A stretch of DNA of 64,000 bases from Acidipila sp. EB88 (lineage in GTDB: Bacteria > Acidobacteriota > Terriglobia > Terriglobales > Acidobacteriaceae). The stretch is from positions 868,001-932,000 of the forward strand of contig NZ_QWEV01000005.1 of NCBI RefSeq assembly GCF_003858395.1. The letters are read 5' to 3'. Below, piece by piece: positions 1 to 9,085 of this stretch; position 1 is the first letter of the stretch; each line of letters starts with the position of its first letter. The position numbers and the translations under genes are program-made. The notes under the pieces were generated by a model that made no database searches, was not told where the DNA came from, and was given only the letters and a program-made list of their open reading frames with translations.

Positions 1-198
1 GAAGCAAGGTAACGAGCGATTTTCGCTATTTGCAGTGAAAGCTGAAGATCCACATCGCAGGCTGAACGTGCAGATTCCTCCCCTAGCTGACGTCCGGTGC
101 CACCATGCACGACACCATATGGAACAGCAGCTCAGCCTGGCCTACGATAGCAGGCAGATCATCGCTGGTGCGAAGAGCTCTGGCGATGGCCTAGCAGG

Positions 199-1128
199 TC
201 AGTACGTGAGATTGGGCAAGTGTACCAGTCTCCAAGCCTTTGGCGACATCCCCTCCTTTAGCCGAAAGGCGCGAGAGAAATGCGAGTGGTTATAGAAGCC
301 GACTTGAGCCGCAACCTCTGCGACCGGCAAAGCACCGGATTGTAGGAGTTCTTTTGCGCGTCGTATCCGTTGATCCAGCAGGTAACGATAAGGCGTAAGG
401 CCTGTAGCTCCCTTAAAGAGGCGGGCGAAGTGAAATGGGCTGAGACCAGTGATGGCGGCGATCTCTGACAGGTGCAGATCCTTGTGGAGATTCTCCGTCA
501 TGAGTTCGAGACTAGCTTTCACCGCTCGCATTTGTAGTCCGCCACGTAAGAGTGGAAGCTGCGTCGGAGAAGTCGTGTAACGCCGGAGCAGGAGAGTGCT
601 CAAGGATAATCCGAGCAGTTCAGCATAAAGTGTGCCCAGCGGCCATTCTCCGATGGCCTCTCGCCCTATCTCGGCCAAGAGCTGCCGCAACAATTCATCT
701 CTGAGATGCCAGTGTGTCTGGTATGTGGGTGCGAGATTAGCGTGGAGTGAATGTGCCACGTCTTCGACTAAGTGGGCGTCGAGTGAGATAACGTACCGAT
801 CCGAAGCGCCCTCCCAGCGTAACCGATCCCGGGTCCCCGGCGGCAGCAGTATAAGTGCTCCCGCCTTTGGGGCCTCTACCTTGTTTCTCCCCCTCCACCA
901 CCATTCCAGGTCGGGAGAACCGGAGAGCTGCAGGTGAAAGCAGAGATCGGCGTGCTCGTGCTCAGGGATCTCCACAGTTCGCAAACGGTGTCTCTCACTC
1001 ATGAGGTTAGGCGAAAGTGATGCTGCAGCATCAACCGCGGTCACTGGCGCATAGAGCGGAACGATCGCATCACCACGTCGAACTGATATCCGAGATGTTC
1101 TGCCAAACGTCACCCCTACATCATGCAC
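199..1128 (-). CDS. AraC-family transcriptional regulator (cupin plus HTH)
   Basis: Predicted DNA-binding activator of 309 residues. The N-terminal 190 or so residues look like the cupin-type sensor of the AraC cupin_6 group (PEHEHADLCFHLQL, then a PPGTRDRLRW turn). The last 100 residues are a double helix-turn-helix: LHLSEIAAITGLSPFHFARLFK followed by PVAEVAAQVGFYNHSHFSRAF and the SPKAWR end that typifies the family. The start chosen is GTG with no good ribosome-binding site; a GTG five codons further in is an alternative. It is divergent from the cyanase gene with 236 bases between them, so cyanase/DUF1348 control is a reasonable guess. The inducer is unknown. Confidence 0.85.
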   Translation of the reverse strand: MHDVGVTFGRTSRISVRRGDAIVPLYAPVTAVDAAASLSPNLMSERHRLRTVEIPEHEHADLCFHLQLSGSPDLEWWWRGRNKVEAPKAGALILLPPGTRDRLRWEGASDRYVISLDAHLVEDVAHSLHANLAPTYQTHWHLRDELLRQLLAEIGREAIGEWPLGTLYAELLGLSLSTLLLRRYTTSPTQLPLLRGGLQMRAVKASLELMTENLHKDLHLSEIAAITGLSPFHFARLFKGATGLTPYRYLLDQRIRRAKELLQSGALPVAEVAAQVGFYNHSHFSRAFRLKEGMSPKAWRLVHLPNLTY

Positions 1129-1367
1129 GATGTTGTAGCAAGAAGTGCATAGTGCCCTGTTTCCTTGGCGATATATTTTGACAAGTCGTCAGGTACTCTA
1201 CGCCGAGGCAAAGGACGGGAGCAGGCGGTGACGGTATCAATTCCGGGTCGCCTGACGTCTCCCCCCGCACCACCTGGAAGTTTTCGAAGGTAGGCCAGTA
1301 CACCTAAGACAGCGATTGCAAGCCTAAGTGTTCAGTTCCTAGATCTTTCACACAGAAAAGAGACGTG

Positions 1368-1838
1368 ATGCTGCAAATACAAGCGACAAAGGATGCTCGG
1401 CTTCGCTTAGCCGAGCAGATTATCGAGACAAAGCACGAGAACAGTGTCTCATTTCAGGATTTGGCTGACGAAGCAAAGCTTAGTCTCGTCTTTACAACAG
1501 CCGCACTGCTTGGGCAACACCCCCTACCTGCGGACGCTGCGCAAGCGGTAGGAAAGAGGCTTGACCTCACTGATAAAGATGTGAGATTGCTGCAGACTAT
1601 CCCGGTACGAGGAAGTTTATCCGATGATCTGCTTACTGATCCCACCATCTACCGCTTTAACGAGATCGTGCAGGTCTACGGAACTACTCTAAAGGCGCTT
1701 GTTCATGAGCTCTTCGGAGACGGCATCATCAGTGCAATCAATTTCCGTCTAGACATCAAGAGGGTGGAAGACCCTCAAGGCGGCGCACGCGCGGTGATCA
1801 CGCTAGACGGGAAGTTCCTGCCAACTCAACCTTATTAG
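1368..1838 (+). CDS. cynS: Cyanate hydratase (cyanase)
   Basis: Cyanase converts cyanate and bicarbonate to ammonia and CO2 (via carbamate). The protein is 156 residues when started at this ATG, the same length as E. coli CynS. The signature block [18 protein letters not shown] and [10 protein letters not shown] is present; the catalytic residues fall at R96, E99 and S122, exactly the E. coli numbers, which is why this ATG is preferred to the GTG one codon upstream. The N-terminal half is the helical HTH-like domain of the family. The next gene begins 24 bases downstream with a strong ribosome-binding site, so the two probably form an operon. An AraC gene is divergent upstream. No carbonic anhydrase or cyanate transporter is visible nearby. 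Confidence 0.95.
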   Translation: MLQIQATKDARLRLAEQIIETKHENSVSFQDLADEAKLSLVFTTAALLGQHPLPADAAQAVGKRLDLTDKDVRLLQTIPVRGSLSDDLLTDPTIYRFNEIVQVYGTTLKALVHELFGDGIISAINFRLDIKRVEDPQGGARAVITLDGKFLPTQPY

Positions 1839-1862
1839 AACGACAAGAGAGAAGGAGAAACA

Positions 1863-2336
1863 ATGAGCACACCAACGCAAGCGATAGTACCTCCCTTCAC
1901 CACAGATACTGCCATACTCAAAGTCCGCAAGGCTGAGGATGCATGGAACACTCGCAACCCGGAGCAGGTCTCGCTAGCCTATACCCCTGATAGTGTCTGG
2001 CGGAACCGCACAGAATTCATCAACGGGCGCGAGGAGATTGTGCGTTTCCTGCTGCGCAAGTGGCAGCGTGAACTGGACTATAGACTTATGAAGGAACTCT
2101 GGGCTTTTAATGCTGCTCGCGTTGCTGTCCGTTTTTCTTATGAGTTTCATGATGGTTCAGGCCAGTGGTATCGCGCCTACGGAAATGAAAACTGGGAGTT
2201 TGACGGTAGAGGATTGATGCTTCGTCGCTATGCAAGCATCAACGATGTTTTGATAAAGGAATCGGATCGGCGTTTCCATTGGCCATTGGGCCGTCGCCCT
2301 GACGACCATCCCGGCTTGAGTGCCTTAGGTCTGTAA
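1863..2336 (+). CDS. NTF2-like protein, DUF1348 family
   Basis: A 157-residue protein of the DUF1348 branch of the NTF2/SnoaL-like fold. Recognisable are the [17 protein letters not shown] start, the [20 protein letters not shown] block, the [21 protein letters not shown] strand pair and the [22 protein letters not shown] end. The fold forms a cone-shaped pocket for small hydrophobic ligands; no reaction is established for this family. The start follows AGAAGGAGAAAC, a good ribosome-binding site. It is probably co-transcribed with cynS. I infer nothing about its job beyond small-molecule handling. Confidence 0.85.
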   Translation: MSTPTQAIVPPFTTDTAILKVRKAEDAWNTRNPEQVSLAYTPDSVWRNRTEFINGREEIVRFLLRKWQRELDYRLMKELWAFNAARVAVRFSYEFHDGSGQWYRAYGNENWEFDGRGLMLRRYASINDVLIKESDRRFHWPLGRRPDDHPGLSALGL

Positions 2337-3238
2337 TTAACGCGGACGTCTTCATGGGCGCACGATATTCAACTGCACTGGGGAACTGAAGCGACGTGGC
2401 AGACAAGGGCGAGGCTTTGTTGAGACGCCACAAGGGGTGGGGCACGGAAGGGAATCGGAACAATGCGTCGCAAGGAGGAGTCTTAGCAGTGTTGTTCTGC
2501 GCGTTCTAGGCTGGCCTTCTCATCAAGGGTAGTACGGCTCCGAGCAGTAGTACGGTCATGAGCATTGCGAGTAAACCCAGAAAGAAACAAATCCGAGCGA
2601 CTGTGAGGCGAAAAGAAGGAATCCGTGAACCCCGCGGTGTCGACTCACTGCGCCACTGGACTTGAACACTTGGAACTTGGTCTTTTTGAGAAGCGCTCAG
2701 AGTTTGATTCGTGACCCCTGGACGGTTGTTTCATTTCTCAGGTACGCCCGCGCACCTGAGGTGGCTGGCCCTCAGAGTCGCAGACCGCGCCGATTTGTCT
2801 CGAGGCTAGCAGTTCGTCTCGTTATACCGGCTGTCCTCGTAACAATCTAGACCATTGTCCTTGCAGCACACCGGCCCGAGCGAACAGGCGGATCTCATTC
2901 ACTCACAGAGCTTCACGACCTTTTTCCAAACCCGAGCCTTCTTCTTGGTGGCTGGGTACACTACCTTACGTCCGGTCAATTTGGTAAAGCCTGGGAACAT
3001 TGTGACGCAAGGCCCGGCAGGTTTAACATCTTCTCGTCGCGCCCTGTTCGATCTAGACCTTCATATTTGGGCCTGCCGGCTTCCTCGCTTACCTGACAGT
3101 CCGGGATGCGAGAGGCAGTAGACTGCCCCCGACAGGCCTCTGGCTGTGCTGGATAAGGAGGTCATTGGCTACCGATCCTGATGACGAGAGTGCAAGGGTG
3201 GATACAAGAACTATGTCCACGTGAGCCGTTTAGGCAGT
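2337..3238. other. 900-base gap with no recognised gene
   Basis: No reading frame here has both a credible start and recognisable protein. On the minus strand, 2507-2600 encodes a hydrophobic stretch ending LPLMRRPA and a stop; it looks like one membrane helix and may be the tail of a lost membrane-protein gene, but it has no convincing start. The rest shows nothing. Confidence 0.5.
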
Positions 3239-3601
3239 CTACGGAGCGCACACGGCTGCGACGACCGAAATTTCCAGATTGAAGTCGCTCGAGCCCAGTG
3301 CCAGCACTCCCAAGGTGATACGGGCAGGCGGCGCTGTTGGATCAATCCATGCATCCCAGACTTCGTTCATCTCCGCAAACGTACTCATATCTGTCAGAAA
3401 GACGGACACGGACAGGATCCGGTCCTTTGCACTGTGGGCTTCAGACAGAAGTGCGTCTACACGCGCAAGTGCATCCTTCATTTGCTCTGAGACGCTTCCT
3501 CCCCTCGCCCCATAGGCTACCTGTCCTGCGAGATAGACAGTGTTTCCGTGAACCACAGCTTGTGACATGCGGGCGTTACTCTCGATGCGTTCGATTGTCA
3601 T
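3239..3601 (-). CDS. RidA (YjgF/YER057c/UK114) family protein
   Basis: RidA-type proteins hydrolyse reactive enamine/imine intermediates made by PLP enzymes, or act in catabolic pathways as paralogues. The protein is 120 residues. The conserved core is visible: VYLAGQVAYGARGGSVSEQMKDALARVDALL, then VFLTDMSTFAEMNEVWDAWI, then the PPARITLG motif with the active-site arginine at 94, and E110 in the LEISVVAAV end strand. The ATG follows AAGGAACC. It stands alone between a gene-poor stretch and a TetR gene, so it is more likely a specialised paralogue than the housekeeping RidA. Confidence 0.88.
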   Translation of the reverse strand: MTIERIESNARMSQAVVHGNTVYLAGQVAYGARGGSVSEQMKDALARVDALLSEAHSAKDRILSVSVFLTDMSTFAEMNEVWDAWIDPTAPPARITLGVLALGSSDFNLEISVVAAVCAP

Positions 3602-3796
3602 GGTTCCTTATTCTAGAAGTGCTTTGCCCCTTCAACGGAACAGAATTCTCACCTTTCTGCGAGGACCTACAACGCGTTCCTGATCGTTACATCCCAGCGC
3701 TACCGAACGTCAAATCAAATCATTGACGGCAAGAGCATTTGGGAGCTCCCATGATTCGAGCACAGTTGTTGATTCTCTCCTTTGTGATGAAGGTAT

Positions 3797-4477
3797 TTAC
3801 CTGCGCGGTTCAGAGCCATGTCGAGGCGAAGCTGAGTGCTTGTCCGTGCCATAACGAGCTAGGAAAGTCCTAACCGCTTCATGAACGACCCGTCTGCGGC
3901 GGACAGTTGAGGGAGCCTTACCCCCGTCGACGACCCGCGATGAGAGAAGCGGCTCGTTCACCAGGCCGATGAACTGAGCTGCTGCGAGCTCTGGATCGAG
4001 AACTTCTAGAGCCCTGGTCTCGCGCAGCATGCTCAGGTATTCGGTGACGGCACGTCGGGCCGCACCTTGGCCGAAGGTGAAGAAACTATCGGCTAACTCC
4101 GGGAAATGAATGCTCTCGGCGATCACCATGCGCAGGAAAGCGACTGTATTTTCAGGAACCCAGAAGTCCGCGATAGCGTTGCCGATCTCAAGAAGAGCCT
4201 CCTCGGGTGACCGATCCGATCCTGTCCGGCTCACGATCCGATCTACCGACATCTTCTCCCATAGGAGAGCCAGCGTGTCGTCGAACAAAGCTTTCTTGCT
4301 CGCAAACTGGTTATAAACCGTTTGCCTGCCTGCCCCTGACTCCTTCGCGACCATCTCCATGCTCGTGCCTCGGTAGCCTTGCGTTAGAAAAACGCGAGAG
4401 GCGGCCGTTAGGATCTGTTCTCGCTTCGTTGAAGCTTCTGCTTCAACCGTCGACGTCTTTCCCACAGATTTAGACAT
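3797..4477 (-). CDS. TetR/AcrR-family transcriptional repressor
   Basis: Protein of 226 residues. Residues 18-64 form the TetR HTH: KREQILTAASRVFLTQGYRG, then MEMVAKESGAGRQTVYNQFASKKALFDDT. The C-terminal part is all-helical and probably the AefR-type ligand domain. The ATG follows AGGAGC. It is divergent from an alpha/beta hydrolase gene; the 172-base gap carries CTGT/ACAG dyads that could be its operator. By context it probably represses the hydrolase and perhaps the NTF2-like gene beyond it. Confidence 0.88.
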   Translation of the reverse strand: MSKSVGKTSTVEAEASTKREQILTAASRVFLTQGYRGTSMEMVAKESGAGRQTVYNQFASKKALFDDTLALLWEKMSVDRIVSRTGSDRSPEEALLEIGNAIADFWVPENTVAFLRMVIAESIHFPELADSFFTFGQGAARRAVTEYLSMLRETRALEVLDPELAAAQFIGLVNEPLLSSRVVDGGKAPSTVRRRRVVHEAVRTFLARYGTDKHSASPRHGSEPRR

Positions 4478-4566
4478 ATTGCTCCTGCTTCTATTATTTC
4501 CGGCACTCTCACTTGCCGTGCGGATGATTGAACCCTTCCGGAGAATCGAATCATCTAGAGCATTGT

Positions 4567-4613
4567 ACTGTACAGTCTAGTCCAGATGGCATGCCTCAGA
4601 CTGTCCGTACAGA
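4567..4613. promoter_or_regulatory. Candidate TetR operator pair (CTGT/ACAG dyads)
   Basis: 4567-4576 reads ACTGTACAGT, a perfect 10-base palindrome. 4600-4613 contains CTGT-CCGT-ACAG, the same half-sites with four extra central bases. Both lie between the divergent TetR and hydrolase starts. Assignment as operator is inference from position and symmetry. Confidence 0.4.
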
Positions 4614-4649
4614 TCGCTGGATGAAGGTCCCACAGCACTGGAGGGGAAG

Positions 4650-5855
4650 ATGAAAGTCGCATTTCAAGATGAGTCCTTTGCTTTCGAGTTCATACGCAAC
4701 CTGGGCTTTACCTACTACGGAGGTGCGGATATTGGGGAGATGATGGCAGCCGCGGGTCGTATCGAAGAAGGCAGCTTCGAGAGCTGGTTCACGGAGTGGG
4801 ACAAACTCGGTCAACGGATGCTGTCGCGGGCCGACGCAAGCCTCGACGCAGGCCACCTAGAAAGCGCACGCTCAGCGTATTTGCGCGCTTCGACCTATTT
4901 CCGAACAGGCGAGTTCTACCTTCATGGCAACCCGGAGGATCCGCGTATCCTGTCGACGGCCAAGGCCTCACAAAAAGCCTACGCTGAGGCAGCAAAGCTC
5001 ACAGGGCCAACCTGGGAGCCGGTTGAGATTCCTTATGAGGGCACCACACTCCCGGGTTATTTCTACAAGGTGGATGATTCCGGCAAACCCCGGCCGACCC
5101 TCATCTTCCACGGTGGCTACGACTCCAGCGTTGAAGAGCTCTTCTATTTTGGAGCCGCCGCTGCAATTCGCCGCGGCTACAACTGTTTGACTTGGGACGG
5201 GCCGGGACAGGGTATGCCCAGACGTGAGCAGAAGCTCACCTTCCGGCACGACTGGGAAGCCGTTGTGACACCAGCGGTTGACTACGCCCTGAAGAGGTCC
5301 GAGGTCGATGGTAGCAATTTAGTTCTTATGGGAATGAGTCTAGGAGGGTACTTTGCTGCTCGGGCCGCTGCTTTCGAGCATCGATTCCGTGCAGCCATTT
5401 TCTTCGGCGGAGTGTATGACTTCTACGAGACGGTGCAACAGATGTTGCCAAAAGAGGCGTTGACTGCTCTCGGTGCCGGGGACACACAACATTGCGAAGC
5501 GGTCCTACGCATAGCGATGGAAAAGAGCACCGGTCTGCGCTGGGCAGTCACGCAGGGTCTCTGGTCCTTCGGTGTGTCGAATATGCGTGAACTCATGAAC
5601 GAGATCAAGAAATACACGGTGAAGGATGTTATCGGCCAAATCAGGTGCCCCTGTCTCGTCCTGGAAGCGGAAGGAGACATGTTCTTCAAAGGTCAGCCGC
5701 AGATGGTCTACGACGCATTGCAAGTACCTAAGCAACTGATTGCATTTACCAGCGAAGACGGTGCTGAGAACCACTGTCAATCGGGCGCTCTGGCCTACAA
5801 AGACGAAGCGGTTTTCAACTGGATCGATGAAACGTTGAAGTCGGACGCCGGCTGA
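4650..5855 (+). CDS. Alpha/beta hydrolase with helical N-terminal cap (DUF1100/FrsA-like)
   Basis: A cytosolic serine hydrolase of 401 residues without a signal peptide. The first 115 residues are a helical cap (SAYLRASTYFRTGEFYL), as in the 2,6-dihydroxypseudooxynicotine hydrolase-like group. The hydrolase core starts at PRPTLIFHGGYDSS (oxyanion HGG), with nucleophile serine in GMSLGG, acid in EAEGDMFF and histidine in GAENHCQSG. Some members of this group cleave C-C bonds or esters; the substrate here cannot be told. The ATG follows GGAGGGGAAG, a strong ribosome-binding site. TetR is divergent upstream, and an NTF2-like gene follows 83 bases downstream on the same strand. Confidence 0.85.
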   Translation: MKVAFQDESFAFEFIRNLGFTYYGGADIGEMMAAAGRIEEGSFESWFTEWDKLGQRMLSRADASLDAGHLESARSAYLRASTYFRTGEFYLHGNPEDPRILSTAKASQKAYAEAAKLTGPTWEPVEIPYEGTTLPGYFYKVDDSGKPRPTLIFHGGYDSSVEELFYFGAAAAIRRGYNCLTWDGPGQGMPRREQKLTFRHDWEAVVTPAVDYALKRSEVDGSNLVLMGMSLGGYFAARAAAFEHRFRAAIFFGGVYDFYETVQQMLPKEALTALGAGDTQHCEAVLRIAMEKSTGLRWAVTQGLWSFGVSNMRELMNEIKKYTVKDVIGQIRCPCLVLEAEGDMFFKGQPQMVYDALQVPKQLIAFTSEDGAENHCQSGALAYKDEAVFNWIDETLKSDAG

Positions 5856-5938
5856 AACGCCACACGACAATGCAAGGTTGCTCGTTAATCGCAATGCAAT
5901 AGAAACGTACTCGCTAGATGGTTGCTCAAGGAGCTTAC

Positions 5939-6403
5939 ATGTCACTCACTGCCAAAGACACCTTCTCACAAACGAAGTCACAGACCACAGATGAAGCATT
6001 TACCCGCTTTCTGAATAGCTTCGGCAGTCCAGATTGGGACACTCAGCTGATCCAGCTGATGACTGAAGATGTGGTGATGGAGTTTCCCTTTGCTCCTCCT
6101 GCCCGTCCTCAAAGGCTCAACGGCAAGGAAGAGGTGAGAACTTACTTCACCGAACTCAAACGATTGATTCACATCGATTCGGTGAGCGTTGTAGCTATAC
6201 ACAAGACAACTGATCCGGACGTCGTCATCTTCCAGGCGGAAGGTAAGGGTCGTGCAATCGACACCGGACTTCCCTTTGAGCCAAAGTATGTCGACATCCT
6301 TACGTTTCGCGACGGACTCCTTGCTCGCTGGCAGGACTATTGGAATCCTCTGACCGTTCTCGTTGCACTTGGAGCCATTACGTTACCGGGACCACAAGCC
6401 TAA
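5939..6403 (+). CDS. SnoaL/NTF2-like protein
   Basis: A 154-residue protein of the NTF2 superfamily (SnoaL-like): DEAFTRFLNSFGSPDWDTQLIQLM, EFPFAPPARPQRLNGKEEVRTYF, then VVIFQAEGKGRAI and YVDILTFRDGLLARWQDYWNP. The ATG at 5939 follows CAAGGAG; an in-frame ATG 21 bases upstream lacks a ribosome-binding site. Members are polyketide cyclases, isomerases or ligand-binding proteins; no specific role can be assigned. It lies between two alpha/beta hydrolases on the same strand. A decayed relative with the same YVNILTFRDGLL end lies on the minus strand near 23.3 kb. Confidence 0.82.
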   Translation: MSLTAKDTFSQTKSQTTDEAFTRFLNSFGSPDWDTQLIQLMTEDVVMEFPFAPPARPQRLNGKEEVRTYFTELKRLIHIDSVSVVAIHKTTDPDVVIFQAEGKGRAIDTGLPFEPKYVDILTFRDGLLARWQDYWNPLTVLVALGAITLPGPQA

Positions 6404-6531
6404 GCTCCTCAGGCGGTGCACTGTTCACGAAAGACTCGGGCTGGCTCTTATGGCGGTCTGAGTCGTCGCTCCTCGACCTACCGGCTAATGCAAGAACCAG
6501 GTTTCGATCTCAATCAAAGAAGGCTCCTAAG

Positions 6532-7320
6532 ATGAACCGTCTATCACTATCCATGTGTTCGGCAACAGTTATCGCTCTTCTCGCGTGTGCCCCGCTACAT
6601 GCAACAGCGCAAATACATTCCACCCCGCCACCTCTGATCCACAACATTGTTCTTGTGCATGGGGCGTGGGCGGACGGCACAAGCTGGAGCAAGGTGGTCC
6701 CTCTTCTAGAGGCAGAGGGTTTCCACGTTACGGCGGTACACCTGCCCTTTACCACGCTTGCCGAGGATGCGGCCGCGGTGGCAAGAGTTCTCAAGCTTCA
6801 GGATGGACCCGTGCTTTTGGTCGGACATTCCTATGGAGGAGCCGTGATTACAGAAGCAGGAGACGACCCGAAGGTGACACGCCTCGTATATGTCGATGCC
6901 TTTGCACCAGACCTCGGGCAATCAGTGAGCGACTTGGTCCATCAGGATGCAGGTCCGTCAGGTGGAAAGGAAATACGCCCAGACGCAAGCGGATTCCTCA
7001 CCCTTACAGCTCAGGGCGTGATGCAAGACTTTGCCCAGGACCTCACAGTATCAGAGCAACATCTCATCACTGCAACGCAAGGTCAGGTCAGCGGACCTGA
7101 TGAACTTGGAGCCAAGTTGACACGTGTCGCTTGGAAGCAGAAGCCAACGTTTTATGTGGTAGCCGATGATGATCGAATGATTGGACCTGCTCTAGAAAAC
7201 AGGTTTGCTACGCAGATGCACGCAACCCAAATCCACATCGCCTCCGGGCATCTTGTCATGCTGTCCCATCCGGTGCAGGTCGCCGAGTTTATAGCTGCTG
7301 CCGCAAACACCGCGAAGTAG
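6532..7320 (+). CDS. Exported alpha/beta hydrolase (esterase-like)
   Basis: Secreted or periplasmic serine hydrolase of 262 residues. A signal peptide covers residues 1-27 (SMCSATVIALLACAPLHATAQ). The mature part opens with NIVLVHGAWADGTSWSKVVPLL (oxyanion HGAW), has the nucleophile elbow VGHSYGG, a probable acid in VVADDDRM and a histidine in IASGHLVMLSHP. This resembles plant SABP2/methyl-esterase-like and bacterial pimeloyl-ester-type hydrolases. The start at 6532 follows AAAGAAGG and gives a proper signal peptide; a longer frame upstream does not. It is probably the third gene of a run begun at 4650. Confidence 0.85.
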   Translation: MNRLSLSMCSATVIALLACAPLHATAQIHSTPPPLIHNIVLVHGAWADGTSWSKVVPLLEAEGFHVTAVHLPFTTLAEDAAAVARVLKLQDGPVLLVGHSYGGAVITEAGDDPKVTRLVYVDAFAPDLGQSVSDLVHQDAGPSGGKEIRPDASGFLTLTAQGVMQDFAQDLTVSEQHLITATQGQVSGPDELGAKLTRVAWKQKPTFYVVADDDRMIGPALENRFATQMHATQIHIASGHLVMLSHPVQVAEFIAAAANTAK

Positions 7321-7747
7321 GTTCTCGCAACATCCAAGGCTGTAGTCGGTGCAGAGCAGAGCTGTCTGCCCTTTGCAGAGGACATAGACTTCGAGAGCTA
7401 CGAAGAACTTCTATTCGGGTGCAGATCCAGTGTTCCGCCATGGTCGCGGCACCGGCGCACGTCATCCGCTTCAAATACCGTGCCCGCCCGACCATGACGG
7501 TTCAAGGTACCGGTCGCCCGAAGGCCCGCAGGGTCTCCACCCACGATAGCCACTTCAGGAGGCTGCATCGCTCAATTTACAAAAAACATTACGATGGATG
7601 TAGCTTTCCGTTCAGCAGTGGACTTTGGCGCTTCCGCCAGCCGTGCTCAACCCACGCTTGGGCTTAACGTCAGTTCAACGCGGCTCGGGATCATGGGCTT
7701 CCCTCTCGAAGAAGAAATCTGCAACAAAGTAAGATGGAGTCTTATCG
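7321..7747. other. Non-coding or unrecognised gap
   Basis: No convincing gene, repeat or hairpin terminator seen. Short open frames here have no recognisable protein and no ribosome-binding sites. Confidence 0.4.
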
Positions 7748-8638
7748 ATGATCAAGCCTCTTGAGTCAGACCATCCAGGCAAGACTCCGCGAGGAGCTGC
7801 GTCGAAATGGCTTTTCGTGATCTTGACCGTGTGCTTGATCGCGCCCACCTCGCTGTTTGTCCATGATTATATGTTGGAGACGATGAAGGTTCCCTACCCT
7901 AGGTATGTAGGGCTTCCGGAGTGGGTGAAGTTTATCAACGAAGTGGTGCGGCTGTTTGCTTTAACTGTAGTTTGCCGACTGTCGCTGCCGCGGCTGCGTA
8001 GTTTCTCGAAGGTCACGGCTGTGATTGGCAGCGGCTTGATCCTAATGATGCTGTACGAGACGCTGCGGGTCTGGGTAATCGAGGGCGCGATCACGAACAG
8101 CCTAGTGTTCTCAGCCTACTCTCGCGCACCTCAGGCGATTTGCCTGTTCCTGGGTGGGGCGGCGGTAGCGTGGACTGTGCTCAGCGGCCTGAAAAGCAAA
8201 AATGCTGCCGGACTGATCGTTATGGTAGCGGCTTTGCTCACGTTCGTGATCTTTCCACCGCTCGATCATCTCTTCGCCTCTTTGAAGAATGGCATGCCTT
8301 TCGTAAAGGATCTGTATTCCGATCCATATCCTTTCAAGATCAATGTGATCATCTACATCAGCTTCGTTGAGCCTACAATTGCGGCGTTTGCTGCAGCATG
8401 GCTCTGCTGGCCCGCACTGAGAGGTACTTTGCTGCGTCGAGCGCTGACCTTCGCGACCTTGTTACTGCTTGTTAGAGGCAGGTTCGTTCAGCTTCTGCTG
8501 CAAAGTTTCTGGGTCAGGCTGCCACACATAACCGCAATGTACGCGGTGAGCCAGTTTTTTCTCGAGACCCTTGTCTTGGCAGTGCTCACAGCACTAGCCT
8601 GGAATTCCGCTGAAAGGTTCGAGGCGAAAGGCCGTTAG
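7748..8638 (+). CDS. Multi-pass membrane protein of unknown function
   Basis: Not recognised. The 296-residue product is hydrophobic with about seven or eight predicted membrane segments, roughly at residues 20-40, 62-80, 90-107, 130-148, 152-172, 200-225, 230-250 and 265-285. Short charged loops lie between (LKSKNA, FASLKNGMPFVKDLYSD). The C-terminus ends NSAERFEAKGR, probably cytosolic. There is a modest ribosome-binding site (TGGAG, about 10 bases before ATG). No catalytic motif or transporter signature is evident. It stands alone, between the exported hydrolase and a converging FAD enzyme. Confidence 0.65.
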   Translation: MIKPLESDHPGKTPRGAASKWLFVILTVCLIAPTSLFVHDYMLETMKVPYPRYVGLPEWVKFINEVVRLFALTVVCRLSLPRLRSFSKVTAVIGSGLILMMLYETLRVWVIEGAITNSLVFSAYSRAPQAICLFLGGAAVAWTVLSGLKSKNAAGLIVMVAALLTFVIFPPLDHLFASLKNGMPFVKDLYSDPYPFKINVIIYISFVEPTIAAFAAAWLCWPALRGTLLRRALTFATLLLLVRGRFVQLLLQSFWVRLPHITAMYAVSQFFLETLVLAVLTALAWNSAERFEAKGR

Positions 8639-9085
8639 TTCCATTCCATCACAGTCAACCGCGGGCCGCGTCCAATGGAGTTCGCAACCTCTCCCTTTAC
8701 GCATGACGAGCGGCTGCTATCAAATCCGGCTCCGAATGCTCAGAGTACGAGCCATTGAGCATGGATCACGTGCTAATACCTTCTGTCACGATAAAGGCTG
8801 ATCGTCCGCTTTCTGTACAGTGAATTGCGGGAGCTCGATACAGTCAGATGACGGCACATTGTCAATGGACGGCTCTGCCTGGTTCTTGGTGGAGTACTTA
8901 GACCCTTCCCGAAATCAAAGAAGATTTGCCATGTGCCAAACTGTCATGACTCACATCAAACCAGCGGCACTCCTGCATTAGCGATTTTGCATTCGCTGAG
9001 GATCCGCTATCGGGCTGACGTGATGAAAGAAGATATGCGTCTTCCGTTACTATGCGCCTCTGCCGCGAATGCAAGAGGGTGTGCC
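8639..9085. other. Unassigned gap between convergent genes
   Basis: Between the membrane protein (plus) and the FAD enzyme (minus). No gene with support; no clear terminator hairpin was found. Confidence 0.4.

Noticed and set aside
2662-3121. Two short plus-strand frames of 62 and 88 codons
   Set aside because: Start codons are not supported by ribosome-binding sites; composition looks random.
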